Source: Pseudomarimonas salicorniae (GTDB lineage: Bacteria > Pseudomonadota > Gammaproteobacteria > Xanthomonadales > Xanthomonadaceae). Taken from it: DNA of 51,469 bases. The stretch covers positions 1 to 51,469 of the forward strand of contig NZ_JALNMH010000017.1 of NCBI RefSeq assembly GCF_023156535.1. The letters are read 5' to 3'. This document shows positions 6,312 through 15,907 of this stretch, in pieces. The translations under genes and the position numbers were made by a program. The stretch's first letter is position 1. Every line of letters begins with the position of its first letter. The notes below the pieces were generated by a model. That model saw only the letters and a list, made by a program, of their open reading frames with translations. It had not been told where the DNA came from and did no database searches.

Positions 6312-8351
6312 TCAGTCCTCCTCGTGGCGCGGCCGGTAGGCCTCGGTCAGCTGCTTCTGCACGGGCGGCGGCACCGGTTCGTAGTGGCTGAACTCGATGG
6401 TGTAGCGGCCCTGGCCGGCCGTCGCGGCCTTCAGCTCGTTGGGATAGTCGCCGAGCTCGGCCAGCGGCACCTGCGCCTTGATCACCAGTTCGCCGCCGCG
6501 CAGCGCGTCGGTGCCGTTGATGCGTGCGCGCTTGCTGGCGAGTCCCCCGGTGATGTCGCCGACCGCGGCCTCGGGCACGCTGACATCGAGATTCACCACC
6601 GGTTCGAGCACGATCGGTCGGCCCTTGCCGATGGCGTCGAGGAAGGCCTTCTTGCCTGCGGTGACGAAGGCGATCTCCTTGCTGTCGACCGGATGGAACT
6701 TGCCGTCGTAGACGATCACCCGCACGTCCTGCAGGGCATAGCCGGCGACCGCCCCGGTCTCCAGCACCATGCGCACGCCTTTCTCCACCGCCGGGATGAA
6801 CTGGTGCGGGATGGTCCCGCCCTTGACCTCATCGACGAACTCGAAGCCGGTGCCGCGGGGCAGCGGCTCGATGCGCAGGAAGACCTCGCCGAACTGTCCT
6901 GCGCCGCCGGTCTGCTTCTTGTGCCGATGGTGGCCGTCGGCGCGGCTGCTGATGGTTTCGCGGTAGGCGATGCGCGGGGGGCGGGTGGTGACGTCGACGC
7001 CGTAGCGCTCCTTCATCCGCTCCAGCATCAGCTTGAGGTGCAGTTCGCCCAGCCCGCGGATCACCGTTTCATTGAGCTCGCTGTGGTGTTCGACGCGGAA
7101 GCAGGGGTCCTCCTCGCCGAGCTTGTGCAGGGCGTTGGCGAGTTTCTGTTCCTGGCCCTTGCTGGCTGGCTCGATGGCGAGGCCGAACATCGGCTGCGGC
7201 AGGTCCAGGGGTTTCAGGTGGATGTGGTCCTCGTCATGGCTGTCGTGGAGCACGGCGTCGAAGTGGATCTCCTCGACCTTGGCGACGGCCGCGATGTCAC
7301 CCGGGATGGCGTCCTCGATCTCGATGTGCTCCTTGCCGCGCAGCTTGAACAGGTGACCGACCTTGAACGGCTTCTTGCCGTCATCGACGAACAGCTGCGT
7401 ATCGCGCCTCAGGGTGCCCTGGTAGACGCGGAAGATGCTGAGCTTGCCGACGAAGGGATCGTTGACGATCTTGAAGACGTCGGCGATGACATGCTTGTCG
7501 GCGTCCGGCTCGGCAAGGAACGGCTCCCCGTTGCGCTGGAAGGGTGGTGGGTTGGCCTCGTAAGGATTCGGCATCAGGTGCTCGCAGAGGTCGAGCAGTT
7601 CGGCTACGCCCACCCCGCTGCGCGCGGAGACGAAGCAGATCGGGACGAGGTGCTGTTCGCGCAGGCATTGCTCGAAGGCGTCATGCAGCTCCTTTCCGGA
7701 GAGCCCTTCCTCGCCCTCCTCGAGGTATTGGCCCATCACCTCTTCGTTGATCTCAACCACCTGGTCGATGATCTGCTGGTGCCAGTCGGCGACCGGCCCC
7801 AGATCGCTGTCGCCTTCGGCTTGCCGGAAGCAATCGACCACCTGGGCGCCGCTGGCGGCCGGCAGGTTGATCGGCAGGCACTCGCGGCCGAAGGTCGCGC
7901 GCAGCTCCTCGACCAGGGCTCCGAGATCGATGTCCGCGCTGTCGATCTTGTTCACCACCAGCAGCCTGCACAGCCGGCGTGCCTTGGCGTACTCCATCAT
8001 CCGCTGCGTGCTGTACTCGATGCCGTTTGCGGCGTTGACCACGATGGCGACCGTCTCGACTGCGGCCAGCGCCGACAGCGTCGGCCCGCGGAAATCGGGA
8101 TACCCGGGGGTATCGATCAGGTTGAGATGGGCGCCGCCGTGGTCGATCGAGGCGATGGCGCTGTTGATCGAGTGGCCGCGGCTCTTCTCCTGAGGGTCGA
8201 AGTCGGACAGGGTCGAGCCCTTCTCCACGCTGCCTGCCATCTGCAGGGTGCCGCCGGCATGCAGCAGGGCTTCGAACAAGGTGGTTTTGCCGGCGCCCGC
8301 GTGGCCCGCCAGGGCGATATTGCGGATGTCCTCGGTGGTGTAGCTCGGCAT
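6312..8351 (-). CDS. fusA2: Elongation factor G-like translational GTPase (FusA2 type)
   Basis: A 679-residue five-domain GTPase. The G1 motif GHAGAGKTT is at about residues 16-24, G3 DTPGY near 83, G4 NKID near 138 and G5 SARSG near 242. The domains II-V order of EF-G follows, including RGLGELHLKLMLERM and GGAGQFGEV. The P-loop GHAGAGKTT differs from GHIDAGKTT of canonical EF-G and marks the EF-G-like paralogues, whose role in translation is unsettled. It is not next to rpsL, rpsG or tuf, as true fusA would be. The ATG at 8351 follows GGGAGGGAACA and begins exactly at the conserved domain, although the frame is open to 8579. It is divergent from the DUF885 gene. Confidence 0.88.
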   Translation of the reverse strand: MPSYTTEDIRNIALAGHAGAGKTTLFEALLHAGGTLQMAGSVEKGSTLSDFDPQEKSRGHSINSAIASIDHGGAHLNLIDTPGYPDFRGPTLSALAAVETVAIVVNAANGIEYSTQRMMEYAKARRLCRLLVVNKIDSADIDLGALVEELRATFGRECLPINLPAASGAQVVDCFRQAEGDSDLGPVADWHQQIIDQVVEINEEVMGQYLEEGEEGLSGKELHDAFEQCLREQHLVPICFVSARSGVGVAELLDLCEHLMPNPYEANPPPFQRNGEPFLAEPDADKHVIADVFKIVNDPFVGKLSIFRVYQGTLRRDTQLFVDDGKKPFKVGHLFKLRGKEHIEIEDAIPGDIAAVAKVEEIHFDAVLHDSHDEDHIHLKPLDLPQPMFGLAIEPASKGQEQKLANALHKLGEEDPCFRVEHHSELNETVIRGLGELHLKLMLERMKERYGVDVTTRPPRIAYRETISSRADGHHRHKKQTGGAGQFGEVFLRIEPLPRGTGFEFVDEVKGGTIPHQFIPAVEKGVRMVLETGAVAGYALQDVRVIVYDGKFHPVDSKEIAFVTAGKKAFLDAIGKGRPIVLEPVVNLDVSVPEAAVGDITGGLASKRARINGTDALRGGELVIKAQVPLAELGDYPNELKAATAGQGRYTIEFSHYEPVPPPVQKQLTEAYRPRHEED

Positions 8352-8490
8352 ACGTGTTCCCTCCCCAGAGTCGACGTTGGCAGGACAAGCATGCACCCGT
8401 CGTCGGCGGGCCGCCACCGCGGCGGCGCGGGCCCCTGGCGCTGCCGGGGGTGCTACCTTTGCGCCTTTGATCCGGGGAAAGGAGTGGGCT

Positions 8491-10302
8491 ATGTGGCGAT
8501 GGTTGCGTTGGCCGGTCCGGCTGATGGCGCTGCTGCTGGTGGTTGCGGCGGGTCTGGTCTGGCACCAGTGGAACTTCAAGCCATGGTCGCTGGACCTGTT
8601 CTATCAGCGCGCCTTCCTGCAGTACGCCATCGACGACCCGCAGATGCTCTCCAGCATGCGCATCCTGCCGCCCTGGCTGGACTGGTACAGCGATGAGCTG
8701 ACCGACGTCTCCCTGGAGCGCCAGGACGCCCTGCGCGAGAAGCTCAAGGACGATCTCGCCACGCTGCGCAGCTATGACCGCGAGGCGCTGAGCGAGGACG
8801 AGAAGCTCAGCTATGACGTGCTGGAGTATTTCCTCGCCATCCAGGCCGAGGGTGAGCCATTCCGCTTCCACAACTACCCGGCGAACCAGCTGTTCGGCTT
8901 CCAGAGCGGGTTGCCGACCTTCATGGCGACCCAGCATCCGGTGCGCTCGCAGGGCGATGCCGACGATTACAACGCGCGCCTCGACCAGTTCGACACCTTC
9001 TTCGCTCAGCAGATGGAGGGCGTCCGCCTGCGCGTGGAGAAGGGCATCGTGCCGCCGAGCTTCGTGGTCGAGAAGGTGCTCGCCGAGACCCGCAACTTCG
9101 TCGCCACGAAGCCCGAGGACAACATCCTCTACACCGCTCTCGCCGAGAAGCTCGACGCCATCGAACCGAGGGTCGAGGCCGGCCAGCGCCAGCGGATCCT
9201 GGCCACCACCCGGCAGCGCATCGAGCAGGTCGTCTATCCGGCCATGCAGACCCTGGTCGACTACTACGCCCAGCTGCTGCCCTCGGCGCGGCCCAACAAC
9301 GGCGTCTGGGATCTGCCCCAAGGATCCGAGTTCTACGCCTATGCGGTGCGCCAGCACACCACGACGGACATGACACCCGATGAGGTCCATGAGCTGGGCC
9401 TGGCCGAAGTCGCGCGCATCGAGGCGGAGATGGACGCCATCCTGCAGGGCGAGGGTCTGGTCGAAGGCACCATCGGTGAGCGCGTCGACCAGATCGCCAG
9501 CCGTCCCGACCAGCTTTACCCGGACACCGAGGAAGGTCGTCAGCAGATCCTGGCCGACTACCAGGCGATGATCGACGAGATCGACGCCGGGATCGCCCCC
9601 TATTTCGGCAAGCGGCCAAGGGCCGGCGTGATCGTCGAGCGGGTGCCGGTGTTCCGCGAGAAGACCGCCCCGGGTGCCTATTACAACTCCCCGGCCTTCG
9701 ACGGCTCGCGCCCCGGCGTGTTCTACGCCAATCTGCGCTCGGTCAAGGAAATTCCCCGGTTCGGGATGCGCACCCTGGCCTACCACGAAGGCATTCCCGG
9801 ACACCATTTCCAGAAGGCCCTGCAGCAGGAAGCCACCGGCGTGCCGTTCTTCCGCAAGGTGCTGGGGTTCACTGCCTTTGCCGAAGGCTGGGCGCTGTAT
9901 GCCGAGCGCCTGGCCTGGGAAATGGGCTTCCAGGACGAACCGCTGAACAACCTGGGTCGCCTGCAGGCAGAGATGTTCCGCGCCGTGCGCCTGGTGGTCG
10001 ACTCGGGCATGCACCACAAGCGCTGGACCCGGGAGCAGGCGATCGACTATATGCGCGAGAAGACCGGCATGCCGCCCACCGACGTGACGGCCGAGATAGA
10101 GCGCTATCTGGTCAACCCTGGCCAGGCCCTGGCCTACAAGGTTGGCATGAATACGATCCTGCGCCTGCGCGAGGAGGCCAGGGCCGCGCTCGGCGAGCGC
10201 TTCAGCCTGAAGGATTTCCACGACGTGGTGCTGACCGGCGGCGACATGCCGCTGACCCTGCTCGAACGCCGGGTGAAGCGCTGGGTGGCGTCGCAGGGGT
10301 AA
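8491..10302 (+). CDS. Membrane-anchored DUF885 family putative metallohydrolase
   Basis: A 603-residue protein with an N-terminal anchor (WLRWPVRLMALLLVVAAG) and a large DUF885 domain. The family hallmark YHEGIPGHHFQ is near residue 430, resembling the HExxH zinc site of gluzincins, with a downstream Glu in FAEGWALYAERLAWEMG. DUF885 proteins are common in this lineage and are usually presumed peptidases, but a substrate is not established. An AAAGGAGTG ribosome site lies just before the ATG at 8491. Predicted topology puts the catalytic domain in the periplasm. It stands alone, divergent from the EF-G-like gene. Confidence 0.88.
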   Translation: MWRWLRWPVRLMALLLVVAAGLVWHQWNFKPWSLDLFYQRAFLQYAIDDPQMLSSMRILPPWLDWYSDELTDVSLERQDALREKLKDDLATLRSYDREALSEDEKLSYDVLEYFLAIQAEGEPFRFHNYPANQLFGFQSGLPTFMATQHPVRSQGDADDYNARLDQFDTFFAQQMEGVRLRVEKGIVPPSFVVEKVLAETRNFVATKPEDNILYTALAEKLDAIEPRVEAGQRQRILATTRQRIEQVVYPAMQTLVDYYAQLLPSARPNNGVWDLPQGSEFYAYAVRQHTTTDMTPDEVHELGLAEVARIEAEMDAILQGEGLVEGTIGERVDQIASRPDQLYPDTEEGRQQILADYQAMIDEIDAGIAPYFGKRPRAGVIVERVPVFREKTAPGAYYNSPAFDGSRPGVFYANLRSVKEIPRFGMRTLAYHEGIPGHHFQKALQQEATGVPFFRKVLGFTAFAEGWALYAERLAWEMGFQDEPLNNLGRLQAEMFRAVRLVVDSGMHHKRWTREQAIDYMREKTGMPPTDVTAEIERYLVNPGQALAYKVGMNTILRLREEARAALGERFSLKDFHDVVLTGGDMPLTLLERRVKRWVASQG

Positions 10303-10366
10303 CAGGCCGGGGCGCGCCCTTCGCTGGCAAGGCGCGAGGGGCGCCTTTGCGCGCAAAGCAGACATT

Positions 10367-10735
10367 CATAGGGTGCGGCTGGCCGCACCGGGCATACCGT
10401 TCGAACGCCCGAATCGGTGCGCCCAAGCCACACCCTATGAGGCTTCGCTGAAGCCCAACGAAGCCCGACTGCAGGAGCGCACATGGGCGCGACCGCGGCG
10501 TTCCGCTCTGGCCGCGGTCTGTGGTGAATCCGTAGCGCTGCGGTCGCGCCCAAGGGCCGTCCCACAATCTGACTCAGGCAAGGCCTACTTGGCGGCGCAA
10601 ACCGGGCCTGGCAACGCTGTTGCACGTAGGAGCCAGCTTGCTGGCGATAGGTGCCCCGGAAGGGACGATCGCCAGCAAGCTGGCTCCTACATTCGGGCTC
10701 TGCGGAAGGTCTGCTTCGCGCCCGAATCGCGCATT
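10367..10735. repeat. Composite A-B-C palindromic repeat module, copy 1
   Basis: This stretch explains most of the 656-bp convergent gap after the DUF885 gene. Element A (10367-10439) has outer arms CATAGGGTG and CACCCTATG. Element B (10472-10566) has inverted halves GGCGCGACCGCGG and GCGGTCGCGCC. Element C (10626-10690) has perfect 23-bp arms starting GTAGGAGCC. Order, spacing and linkers match copy 2 at 24147-24512, including the right flank GCGGAAGGTCTGCTTCGCGCCC split at one point. I see no open frame of coding character in 10303-10959. Confidence 0.82.
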
Positions 10736-10913
10736 GCCTGCTCCCTGCATGTGGCCGCGGACTTGCCCGCGACCGCGGCGGCGCCGTTCTGCCGGAGACG
10801 GTGGCCGGAGCACATCCTGGCGGGCGCGCCCGAGTGCACTCCGACAGGAGGCACCCGGGCGGGGCCGGGCCCGGCGAGCGGCTGCAATGCGCAGTCTAGG
10901 ACCTTTCGCCAGA

Positions 10914-10950
10914 CCCCCTCCGGCATCGCGCCGCGCGATGCCGGAGGGGG
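10914..10950 (-). terminator. Perfect 17-bp hairpin downstream of the M3 peptidase
   Basis: Positions 10914-10930 and 10934-10950 are exact reverse complements (CCCCCTCCGGCATCGCG) with a 3-nt centre. The hairpin begins 10 bp after the M3 peptidase stop on the minus strand. It is very stable but has no T-run behind it, so it may protect the mRNA 3' end or stop transcription together with Rho. Confidence 0.55.
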
Positions 10951-10959
10951 CGAGGGCGA

Positions 10960-13125
10960 CTACGGCTGGGCCGGCTTCTTCGGCTCCAGGCCGCGGCGCT
11001 TGAGCAGCGGCGCGATGTCCGGGGCGCGGCCACGGAAGTCCTCGAACAGCTCCATGGCCGGCTTGCTGCCGCCGCGGGAGAGCAGGGTCTTGCGGAAGTG
11101 GTCGCCGTTCTCGCGCTTCAGGCCGCCGTTCTCCTTGAACCACTCGACGCTGTCGGCGTCCAGCACCTCGCTCCACATGTAGGAGTAGTAGCCGGCCGAA
11201 TAGCCGCCGGCGAAGATGTGGTTGAAGTAGGTGCTGCGGTAGCGCGGCGGCACCGGCTCGAAGTCGAGGCCAAGCTTCTTCAGCGAGGCCGCCTCGAAGG
11301 CCAGCACGTCGGTCGGTACCTGGTCGGCGGTGATCTGGTGCCAGGCCTGGTCAATCACCGAGGCGGCGAGGTACTCGGTGGTCGCATAGCCCTGGTTGAA
11401 CTGCTCCGCTGCCAGCACCTTGTCCAGCAGGGCCTTGGGGATCGGCTCGCCGGTCTGGTAGTGCACCGCGTAGTTGGCCAGCACCGACGGCCAGGTCGCC
11501 CACATCTCGTTGACCTGCGAGGGGTACTCGACAAAGTCGCGGGGAACCTGGGTGCCGGCGAAGCGCGGATAGTGCACGTCGGAGAACATCCCGTGCAGGT
11601 TGTGGCCGAACTCATGGAACAGGGTGGTGACCTCGTCGAAGGTCATCAGGGTCGGCTCGCCTTCGGTCGGCTTGGGAATATTCAGGTGGTTGCCCATCAC
11701 CGGCTGGGTGCCAAGCAGGCCGCTCTGCAACACGTAGGAGTTGGCCCAGGCGCCGCCGCGTTTGCTCGGCCTGGCATAGAGATCAAGCAGCAGGATGGCC
11801 AGGCGCGAGCCGTCCTCGTTGAACACCTCGAAGACGCGCACGTCGGGGTGGTAGGTCGGCAGGTCCTTGCGCTCCTTGACGCCGAGGCCATACAGCTCCT
11901 TGGCGGCGTGGAAAACGCCCTTGAACAGCACGTTCTCCAGCTCGAAGTAGGGGCGCAGCGCGGCCGCATCGAATTCGAACTTCTGCTGGCGGACCTTCTC
12001 GGCGTAGTACGGCCAGTCCCAGGCGGCCAGCTTGAACTCGCCCCCCTCGGCCTCGATCACCTGCTGGATGTCGGAGGCTTCGGCGCGCGCATTGGCCACG
12101 GCGGCGGGGGAGAGGTCGGAGAGCAGCTTGTTGACCGTGTCGACCGAGCCTGCCGTCTGCTCTTCCAGCTGATAGGCGGCATGGTTGGCGTAGCCGAGCA
12201 GGGCCGCACGCTGGGCGCGCAGGCGGACGATGTCCCGGACCAGCTCGCGGTTGTCGTGTTCGCCACCCTGGCTGCTGCGGGTGATCGAGGTCTTCAGCAG
12301 GGTCTCGCGGAGGCTGCGGTCATGCAGGGAAGACAGCGCCGGCTGGCTGGAGGTGTTCTGCAGGGTGATGAGGTAGGGCGCCTCGACGTCCTCGGCCTGC
12401 TTGGCGGCCGCTTCGGCTGCCGCGATCGCGCCGCTGGCGAGGCCGTCCAGACGCTTCTTGTCGTCGACCGCCACGGCCGAGGCATTGGTCGAGGCCAGCA
12501 CGTTCTGGCCGAAGGCGGTCTGCAGCCTGGCCAGCTCGGCGTTGTAGGTCTTGAGGGTCTCCTTGTCCCCGGCGCTGAGCTGGGCGCCTGCGCGGACGAA
12601 GTCGGTGTAGTAGCGCTCGATCAGCTGCTTCGACTCGGCGTCGATGTCGAGCGTCTCGCGGTTCTCGTGGAGGCTGCGCAGGCGCTGGTAGAGCTTGTCG
12701 TTGAGGGTGATCGCATCCTGGTGCGCGGCGAAGCGCGGCGCGAACTCGCGTGCGACCTTCTGCAGCTCGGGATTGGTGTGGGCGCCATTGAGGTTGCCGA
12801 AGACGGCGCCGACCCGGCGCAGCACGTCGCCGCTGCGCTCCATGGCCACCACGGTGTTCTCGAAGCTGGGCGGCTCGGGGTTGTTGGCGATCGCCTCGAT
12901 CTCGGCCAGGTGCAGGCGCATTCCATGGTCGAGGGCCGGGGCGAAGTGCTCGTTGCGGATGCGGTCGAAGTGCGGCATGCCGAGCGGCAGGGTGCTCGGC
13001 GCGACCAGCGGGTTGGCCTCGATCGATTCGCCGGCGGCGACGGCTGGCGCGGTGTCCTCCGCCAGCAGCGGGGGTGACAGGGCGAGGGCGATGGCGAGGG
13101 CAAGCACGTGGGTCGGTTTCATCAT
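10960..13125 (-). CDS. Exported M3 family oligopeptidase / peptidyl-dipeptidase
   Basis: A 721-residue zinc peptidase with a signal peptide (MMKPTHVLALAIALALSPPLLA). The M3 active site TLFHEFGHNLHGMFS is near residue 500, with the third zinc ligand in the downstream EYPSQVNEMWATW and the C-terminal substrate loop PPRYRSTYFNHIFAGGYSAGYYSY split across the domain. Length and motifs fit the Dcp/oligopeptidase A group; the signal peptide suggests a periplasmic enzyme that trims short peptides. Two consecutive ATG codons (13125 and 13122) are possible starts and neither has a strong ribosome site. A 17-bp hairpin follows the stop. Confidence 0.92.
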   Translation of the reverse strand: MMKPTHVLALAIALALSPPLLAEDTAPAVAAGESIEANPLVAPSTLPLGMPHFDRIRNEHFAPALDHGMRLHLAEIEAIANNPEPPSFENTVVAMERSGDVLRRVGAVFGNLNGAHTNPELQKVAREFAPRFAAHQDAITLNDKLYQRLRSLHENRETLDIDAESKQLIERYYTDFVRAGAQLSAGDKETLKTYNAELARLQTAFGQNVLASTNASAVAVDDKKRLDGLASGAIAAAEAAAKQAEDVEAPYLITLQNTSSQPALSSLHDRSLRETLLKTSITRSSQGGEHDNRELVRDIVRLRAQRAALLGYANHAAYQLEEQTAGSVDTVNKLLSDLSPAAVANARAEASDIQQVIEAEGGEFKLAAWDWPYYAEKVRQQKFEFDAAALRPYFELENVLFKGVFHAAKELYGLGVKERKDLPTYHPDVRVFEVFNEDGSRLAILLLDLYARPSKRGGAWANSYVLQSGLLGTQPVMGNHLNIPKPTEGEPTLMTFDEVTTLFHEFGHNLHGMFSDVHYPRFAGTQVPRDFVEYPSQVNEMWATWPSVLANYAVHYQTGEPIPKALLDKVLAAEQFNQGYATTEYLAASVIDQAWHQITADQVPTDVLAFEAASLKKLGLDFEPVPPRYRSTYFNHIFAGGYSAGYYSYMWSEVLDADSVEWFKENGGLKRENGDHFRKTLLSRGGSKPAMELFEDFRGRAPDIAPLLKRRGLEPKKPAQP

Positions 13126-13267
13126 CGGCAGGTCCGCGTTGGGGAAGCGGGCAGGATACCCGTGCAGCCGGGCAAGGCCGCGTGCAGGCGGGATGATCGA
13201 CAGGAGGCTGCGATGGATCGCGCGCCGGGCGCGACGAGCCGACCCGGGTGGCCCACCGGCAAGACGG

Positions 13268-13716
13268 CCGTTCGCCCTGAGGAATCGAAGTGCGAAGCCG
13301 CGTGCCTGTGTGGGCCGTTCGTGCTTCGATACCTCAGCACGAACGGGTTCAGGCGGAACCGGGCCTTGGGGTTTGAGGCGGATTGGCGCCAGCGATCCGC
13401 CAACCTGCAAGCCCACCGCTCGCCCTGAGGTATCGAAGGGCGAAGCCGCATGGTTGCGAGCGCCGTTCGTGCTTCGATACCTCAGCACGAACGGCTTGGG
13501 ATCTCATCGCGGACGGCTCCTATCCCGCCGCAGAAGCAGCTTCGGTACGAACCGGACGTCGGGGGCCTGAGGCGGGCTCGAATCATCCCGGGGGCGAGGT
13601 GGCCTCATACGCTCCACCCGTGCGCCAACCTGCAAGCCAACCGTTCGCCCTGAGGTATCGAAGGGCGAAGACGCATGATTGCGATGGCCGTTCGTGCTCC
13701 GGCACCTCAGCGTGGA
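13268..13716. repeat. Three D-type palindromic elements upstream of the M3 peptidase
   Basis: The 644-bp gap 13126-13769 holds D elements at 13268-13346, 13416-13494 and 13641-13716, the last one degraded. Each has a left half TTCGCCCT-loop-AGGGCGAA and a right half TTCGTGCT-loop-AGCACGAA. The 10-nt loops GAGGTATCGA and TCGATACCTC are exact reverse complements in the best copies. Left halves of copies 2 and 3 are preceded by CCAACCTGCAAGCC, showing that flanks were copied too. I see no coding frame here. Confidence 0.85.
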
Positions 13717-13769
13717 GGGCATCGGGCCGGGCAGGGTGGCTACGCGGCGATGCAGGCTCCGGTGCCTGC

Positions 13770-14417
13770 TCAGAAGCCGGCGGGATGCGCCTCCAGCCAG
13801 CGCGCTTCCTCGGCGGTGGTGGTTCGCCCCAGCACCCGGTTCCGGTGCGGGAAGCGGCCGAAGCGCTCGATCGGCTCGGCGTGCCGGCGGGCGTAGTCCA
13901 GCCAGCCGGCGGTGTGCGTGGCCAGTTCGGCATCGGCTGCCTCGTGCAGGGCGCCGAATGCAGCTAGCGAGCGGGCCTGCATGGACCGGTCCTCGGCATG
14001 CTCGAACGGCAGGTAGCAGAACAGGCGCGTGGCAGCGGGCAGGGCGGTATCGAATCCGGACGCGCAGCCGCGCAGGGCCGCGCGCTGTGCCTGCGGGTCG
14101 TGGGCGAAGGCCCGGGGGCTGCCCCGGTAGAGGTTACGAGGGAACTGGTCGACCGCAATCAGCCAGGCGAGCCAGCCGACCGGGGTATCGAGCCATGCGG
14201 CGCGCTGTTCCTTGACCGCGGCCTCGACGACCCCGGTGAAACGCTCGGCGATGATCCGGTCGACCGCGGCGTCGGAGGAGAACCACAGCGACTGCCGCTC
14301 GCCGGCCCAGCGGGCGTCGTAGGGGCCGTGGCCGAGCCAGAAGGCGAGCACCTCGGCGGCTTCGGAATCGGGTGCGCGATCGGGAAGCGGATCTGCGGGC
14401 GGGCCGCCGGGCTTCAT
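13770..14417 (-). CDS. DUF924 family protein
   Basis: A 215-residue soluble all-helical protein of the DUF924 family. Recognisable segments are VLAFWLG near residue 24, DARWAGERQSLWF, LIAVDQFPRNLYRGSPRAFAHD, and FCYLPFEHAEDRSMQ. DUF924 proteins are TPR-like in fold and have no agreed function. Its ATG shares one base with the stop of the HD-GYP gene (TGATG at 14415-14419), so translation is probably coupled. The two form a likely operon on the minus strand. Confidence 0.9.
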   Translation of the reverse strand: MKPGGPPADPLPDRAPDSEAAEVLAFWLGHGPYDARWAGERQSLWFSSDAAVDRIIAERFTGVVEAAVKEQRAAWLDTPVGWLAWLIAVDQFPRNLYRGSPRAFAHDPQAQRAALRGCASGFDTALPAATRLFCYLPFEHAEDRSMQARSLAAFGALHEAADAELATHTAGWLDYARRHAEPIERFGRFPHRNRVLGRTTTAEEARWLEAHPAGF

Positions 14418-15742
14418 CAGAAGCTGGCTTCCGACTCGCGCTCCTCCTCGCCCCAGCAGCGCCATTCGGGCGAAGGGGCCGGCTCGAAGAAGAAGGCCGC
14501 CCGGGCCAGCTCGCGCGAGCGTTTCGCCCAGAGCGGATCCAGCTGGTCCGGGCGCACGCTGCGGTTGATCTTGAACGGAGCGTCGGCGTCGATGTCGATC
14601 GCGGGGGACAGCTCCTCGGCATCGGGGCGGACTACGATCCGGACCCGTGGCGTCAGGGCCGCACCCGGCCGCGAGGCGACCACCAGGGCGATGCGCCGGT
14701 CGCTCAATTCGACCAGGGTGCCCGGAGGGTAGACCCCCAGCAGGCGGACGAAGCGGGCCAGCAGCGAGGCGTCGAAATGCGCGCGCTCCTGTCCGTACAT
14801 CTGCTGCAGGGCCTGGTGCGGGGTGATGCCCGCATCGGCCTGCGCCGGGCAGACCAGGTTCATGTAGCGATTGGCGATGGCCAGGACCTGGCCGGGCAGG
14901 GAAAGCTGCTCGCCCCGCAGACCGGCGGGCAGCCCGCTGCCGTCGGCGTGCTCGCGATGCTCGGCAATGCCGCGCAGCACCGACTCGTCCAGACCCATCT
15001 GCCGGGCCAGTTCCACGCTGTCGCGAATCCGTCGCGAAAGCGCTTCGCGGGCGGCCGGGGTGGACGGGTCGGGCGGACGCGACTCGGGATCCTCCCCGCG
15101 AATCCGCCCGATGTCGTGGAGCAGCCCCGCCATGGCCAGCGGTCGCAGCGCCTCCTCGTCCATGCCGGCATCGCGGCCCAGAAGCAGGGACAGGGCGACG
15201 ACGGCGACCTCGTGCCCGGCTTCTTCCTGCCCGGCCTTGTCGGTCAGCAGGCGCACCGCCGGACGGTCGCACTCGCTGACCGCGGTGCTGACCATCTCGG
15301 CCAGCTGCTCGGCGGGCTCGCGCGCAGCGCCCGGGTCCTCACGCAGCGTCTGCAGCAGGGAGGCGTGGCGGCTGGCGACATCGTCGTACTCGTTCTCGAT
15401 CCAGTGCTCGGAGAGGCTTTCCCACTCGTCGAGGCTGACCGGCTCCATGACCTTCTGAACCGCGGGGGCGGGCGGCGCCTGCGCCGGGGAGGAGGCAGGC
15501 GGCGCAGCTTCCTCGGCGGCTTCGGCGGTCGCGGGCGCCGGCAGCGGCTCGACGCTGGAACGCTCCGGCGACCAGCGGATGCGGGTCATGCCCAGCGCCC
15601 GCAGCTGGGCGATCTGCTCCTCGCTGCGGAGGGTGAAGCGGCTGCGCAAGAAGGGATGATTGCTCCAGCCGACGTCGAGCACGATATGCATGCCTACGCG
15701 CAGGCGGTCGACATCGATCAGCGGCAGCTCGGATGCAGCCAT
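14417..15742 (-). CDS. DUF3391 / degenerate HD-GYP domain protein
   Basis: A 441-residue protein. Residues about 5-65 match DUF3391 (LIDVDRLRVGMHIVLDVGWS), a Pro/Ala-rich linker follows, and an HD-GYP domain covers about 175-380. The HD pair survives (AGLLHDIGRI) and so does the preceding His (AGHEVAV). The HPxxG His is gone, HHExxDGxGYP reads HREHADGSGLP, and the later metal Asp of VADxFDAL is Asn (IANRYMNL). With several metal ligands lost, c-di-GMP hydrolysis is unlikely; a binding or scaffold role is more plausible. The start at 15742 is chosen because the DUF3391 domain begins there; its ribosome site is weak. Confidence 0.85.
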   Translation of the reverse strand: MAASELPLIDVDRLRVGMHIVLDVGWSNHPFLRSRFTLRSEEQIAQLRALGMTRIRWSPERSSVEPLPAPATAEAAEEAAPPASSPAQAPPAPAVQKVMEPVSLDEWESLSEHWIENEYDDVASRHASLLQTLREDPGAAREPAEQLAEMVSTAVSECDRPAVRLLTDKAGQEEAGHEVAVVALSLLLGRDAGMDEEALRPLAMAGLLHDIGRIRGEDPESRPPDPSTPAAREALSRRIRDSVELARQMGLDESVLRGIAEHREHADGSGLPAGLRGEQLSLPGQVLAIANRYMNLVCPAQADAGITPHQALQQMYGQERAHFDASLLARFVRLLGVYPPGTLVELSDRRIALVVASRPGAALTPRVRIVVRPDAEELSPAIDIDADAPFKINRSVRPDQLDPLWAKRSRELARAAFFFEPAPSPEWRCWGEEERESEASF

Positions 15743-15907
15743 GCTCGGCCCCGGGGGTTGGACCCCACGGAGCATACCGCCGGAACGGGGCCATGGCATG
15801 TGACGCAGGCCGCCGAACCGCCCCTCCATGCGGGTCTTGCTGACGGAACAGTTGGCTATCCGTTCCCCGGTCGGGGCGAATCGCCTCTACGGCGGCTTGC
15901 CTGCGGG

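Noticed and set aside
6324-8696. 790-codon plus-strand open frame opposite the EF-G-like gene
   Set aside because: It is a GC-rich antisense shadow: the minus strand carries all GTPase motifs in order, and the antisense product has no recognisable motif.
7753-10365. 870-codon minus-strand open frame spanning the DUF885 gene and the 5' part of the EF-G-like gene
   Set aside because: It crosses two well-supported divergent genes and their promoter region; the product is low-complexity and His/Ala/Gly-rich.
11098-13077. 659-codon plus-strand frame opposite the M3 peptidase
   Set aside because: Antisense shadow; the M3 zinc site and signal peptide are on the minus strand.
13383-13967. Plus-strand frames through the D repeats near 13.4-13.9 kb
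   Set aside because: They translate the repeat sequence itself and run into the antisense of the DUF924 gene; no ribosome site.
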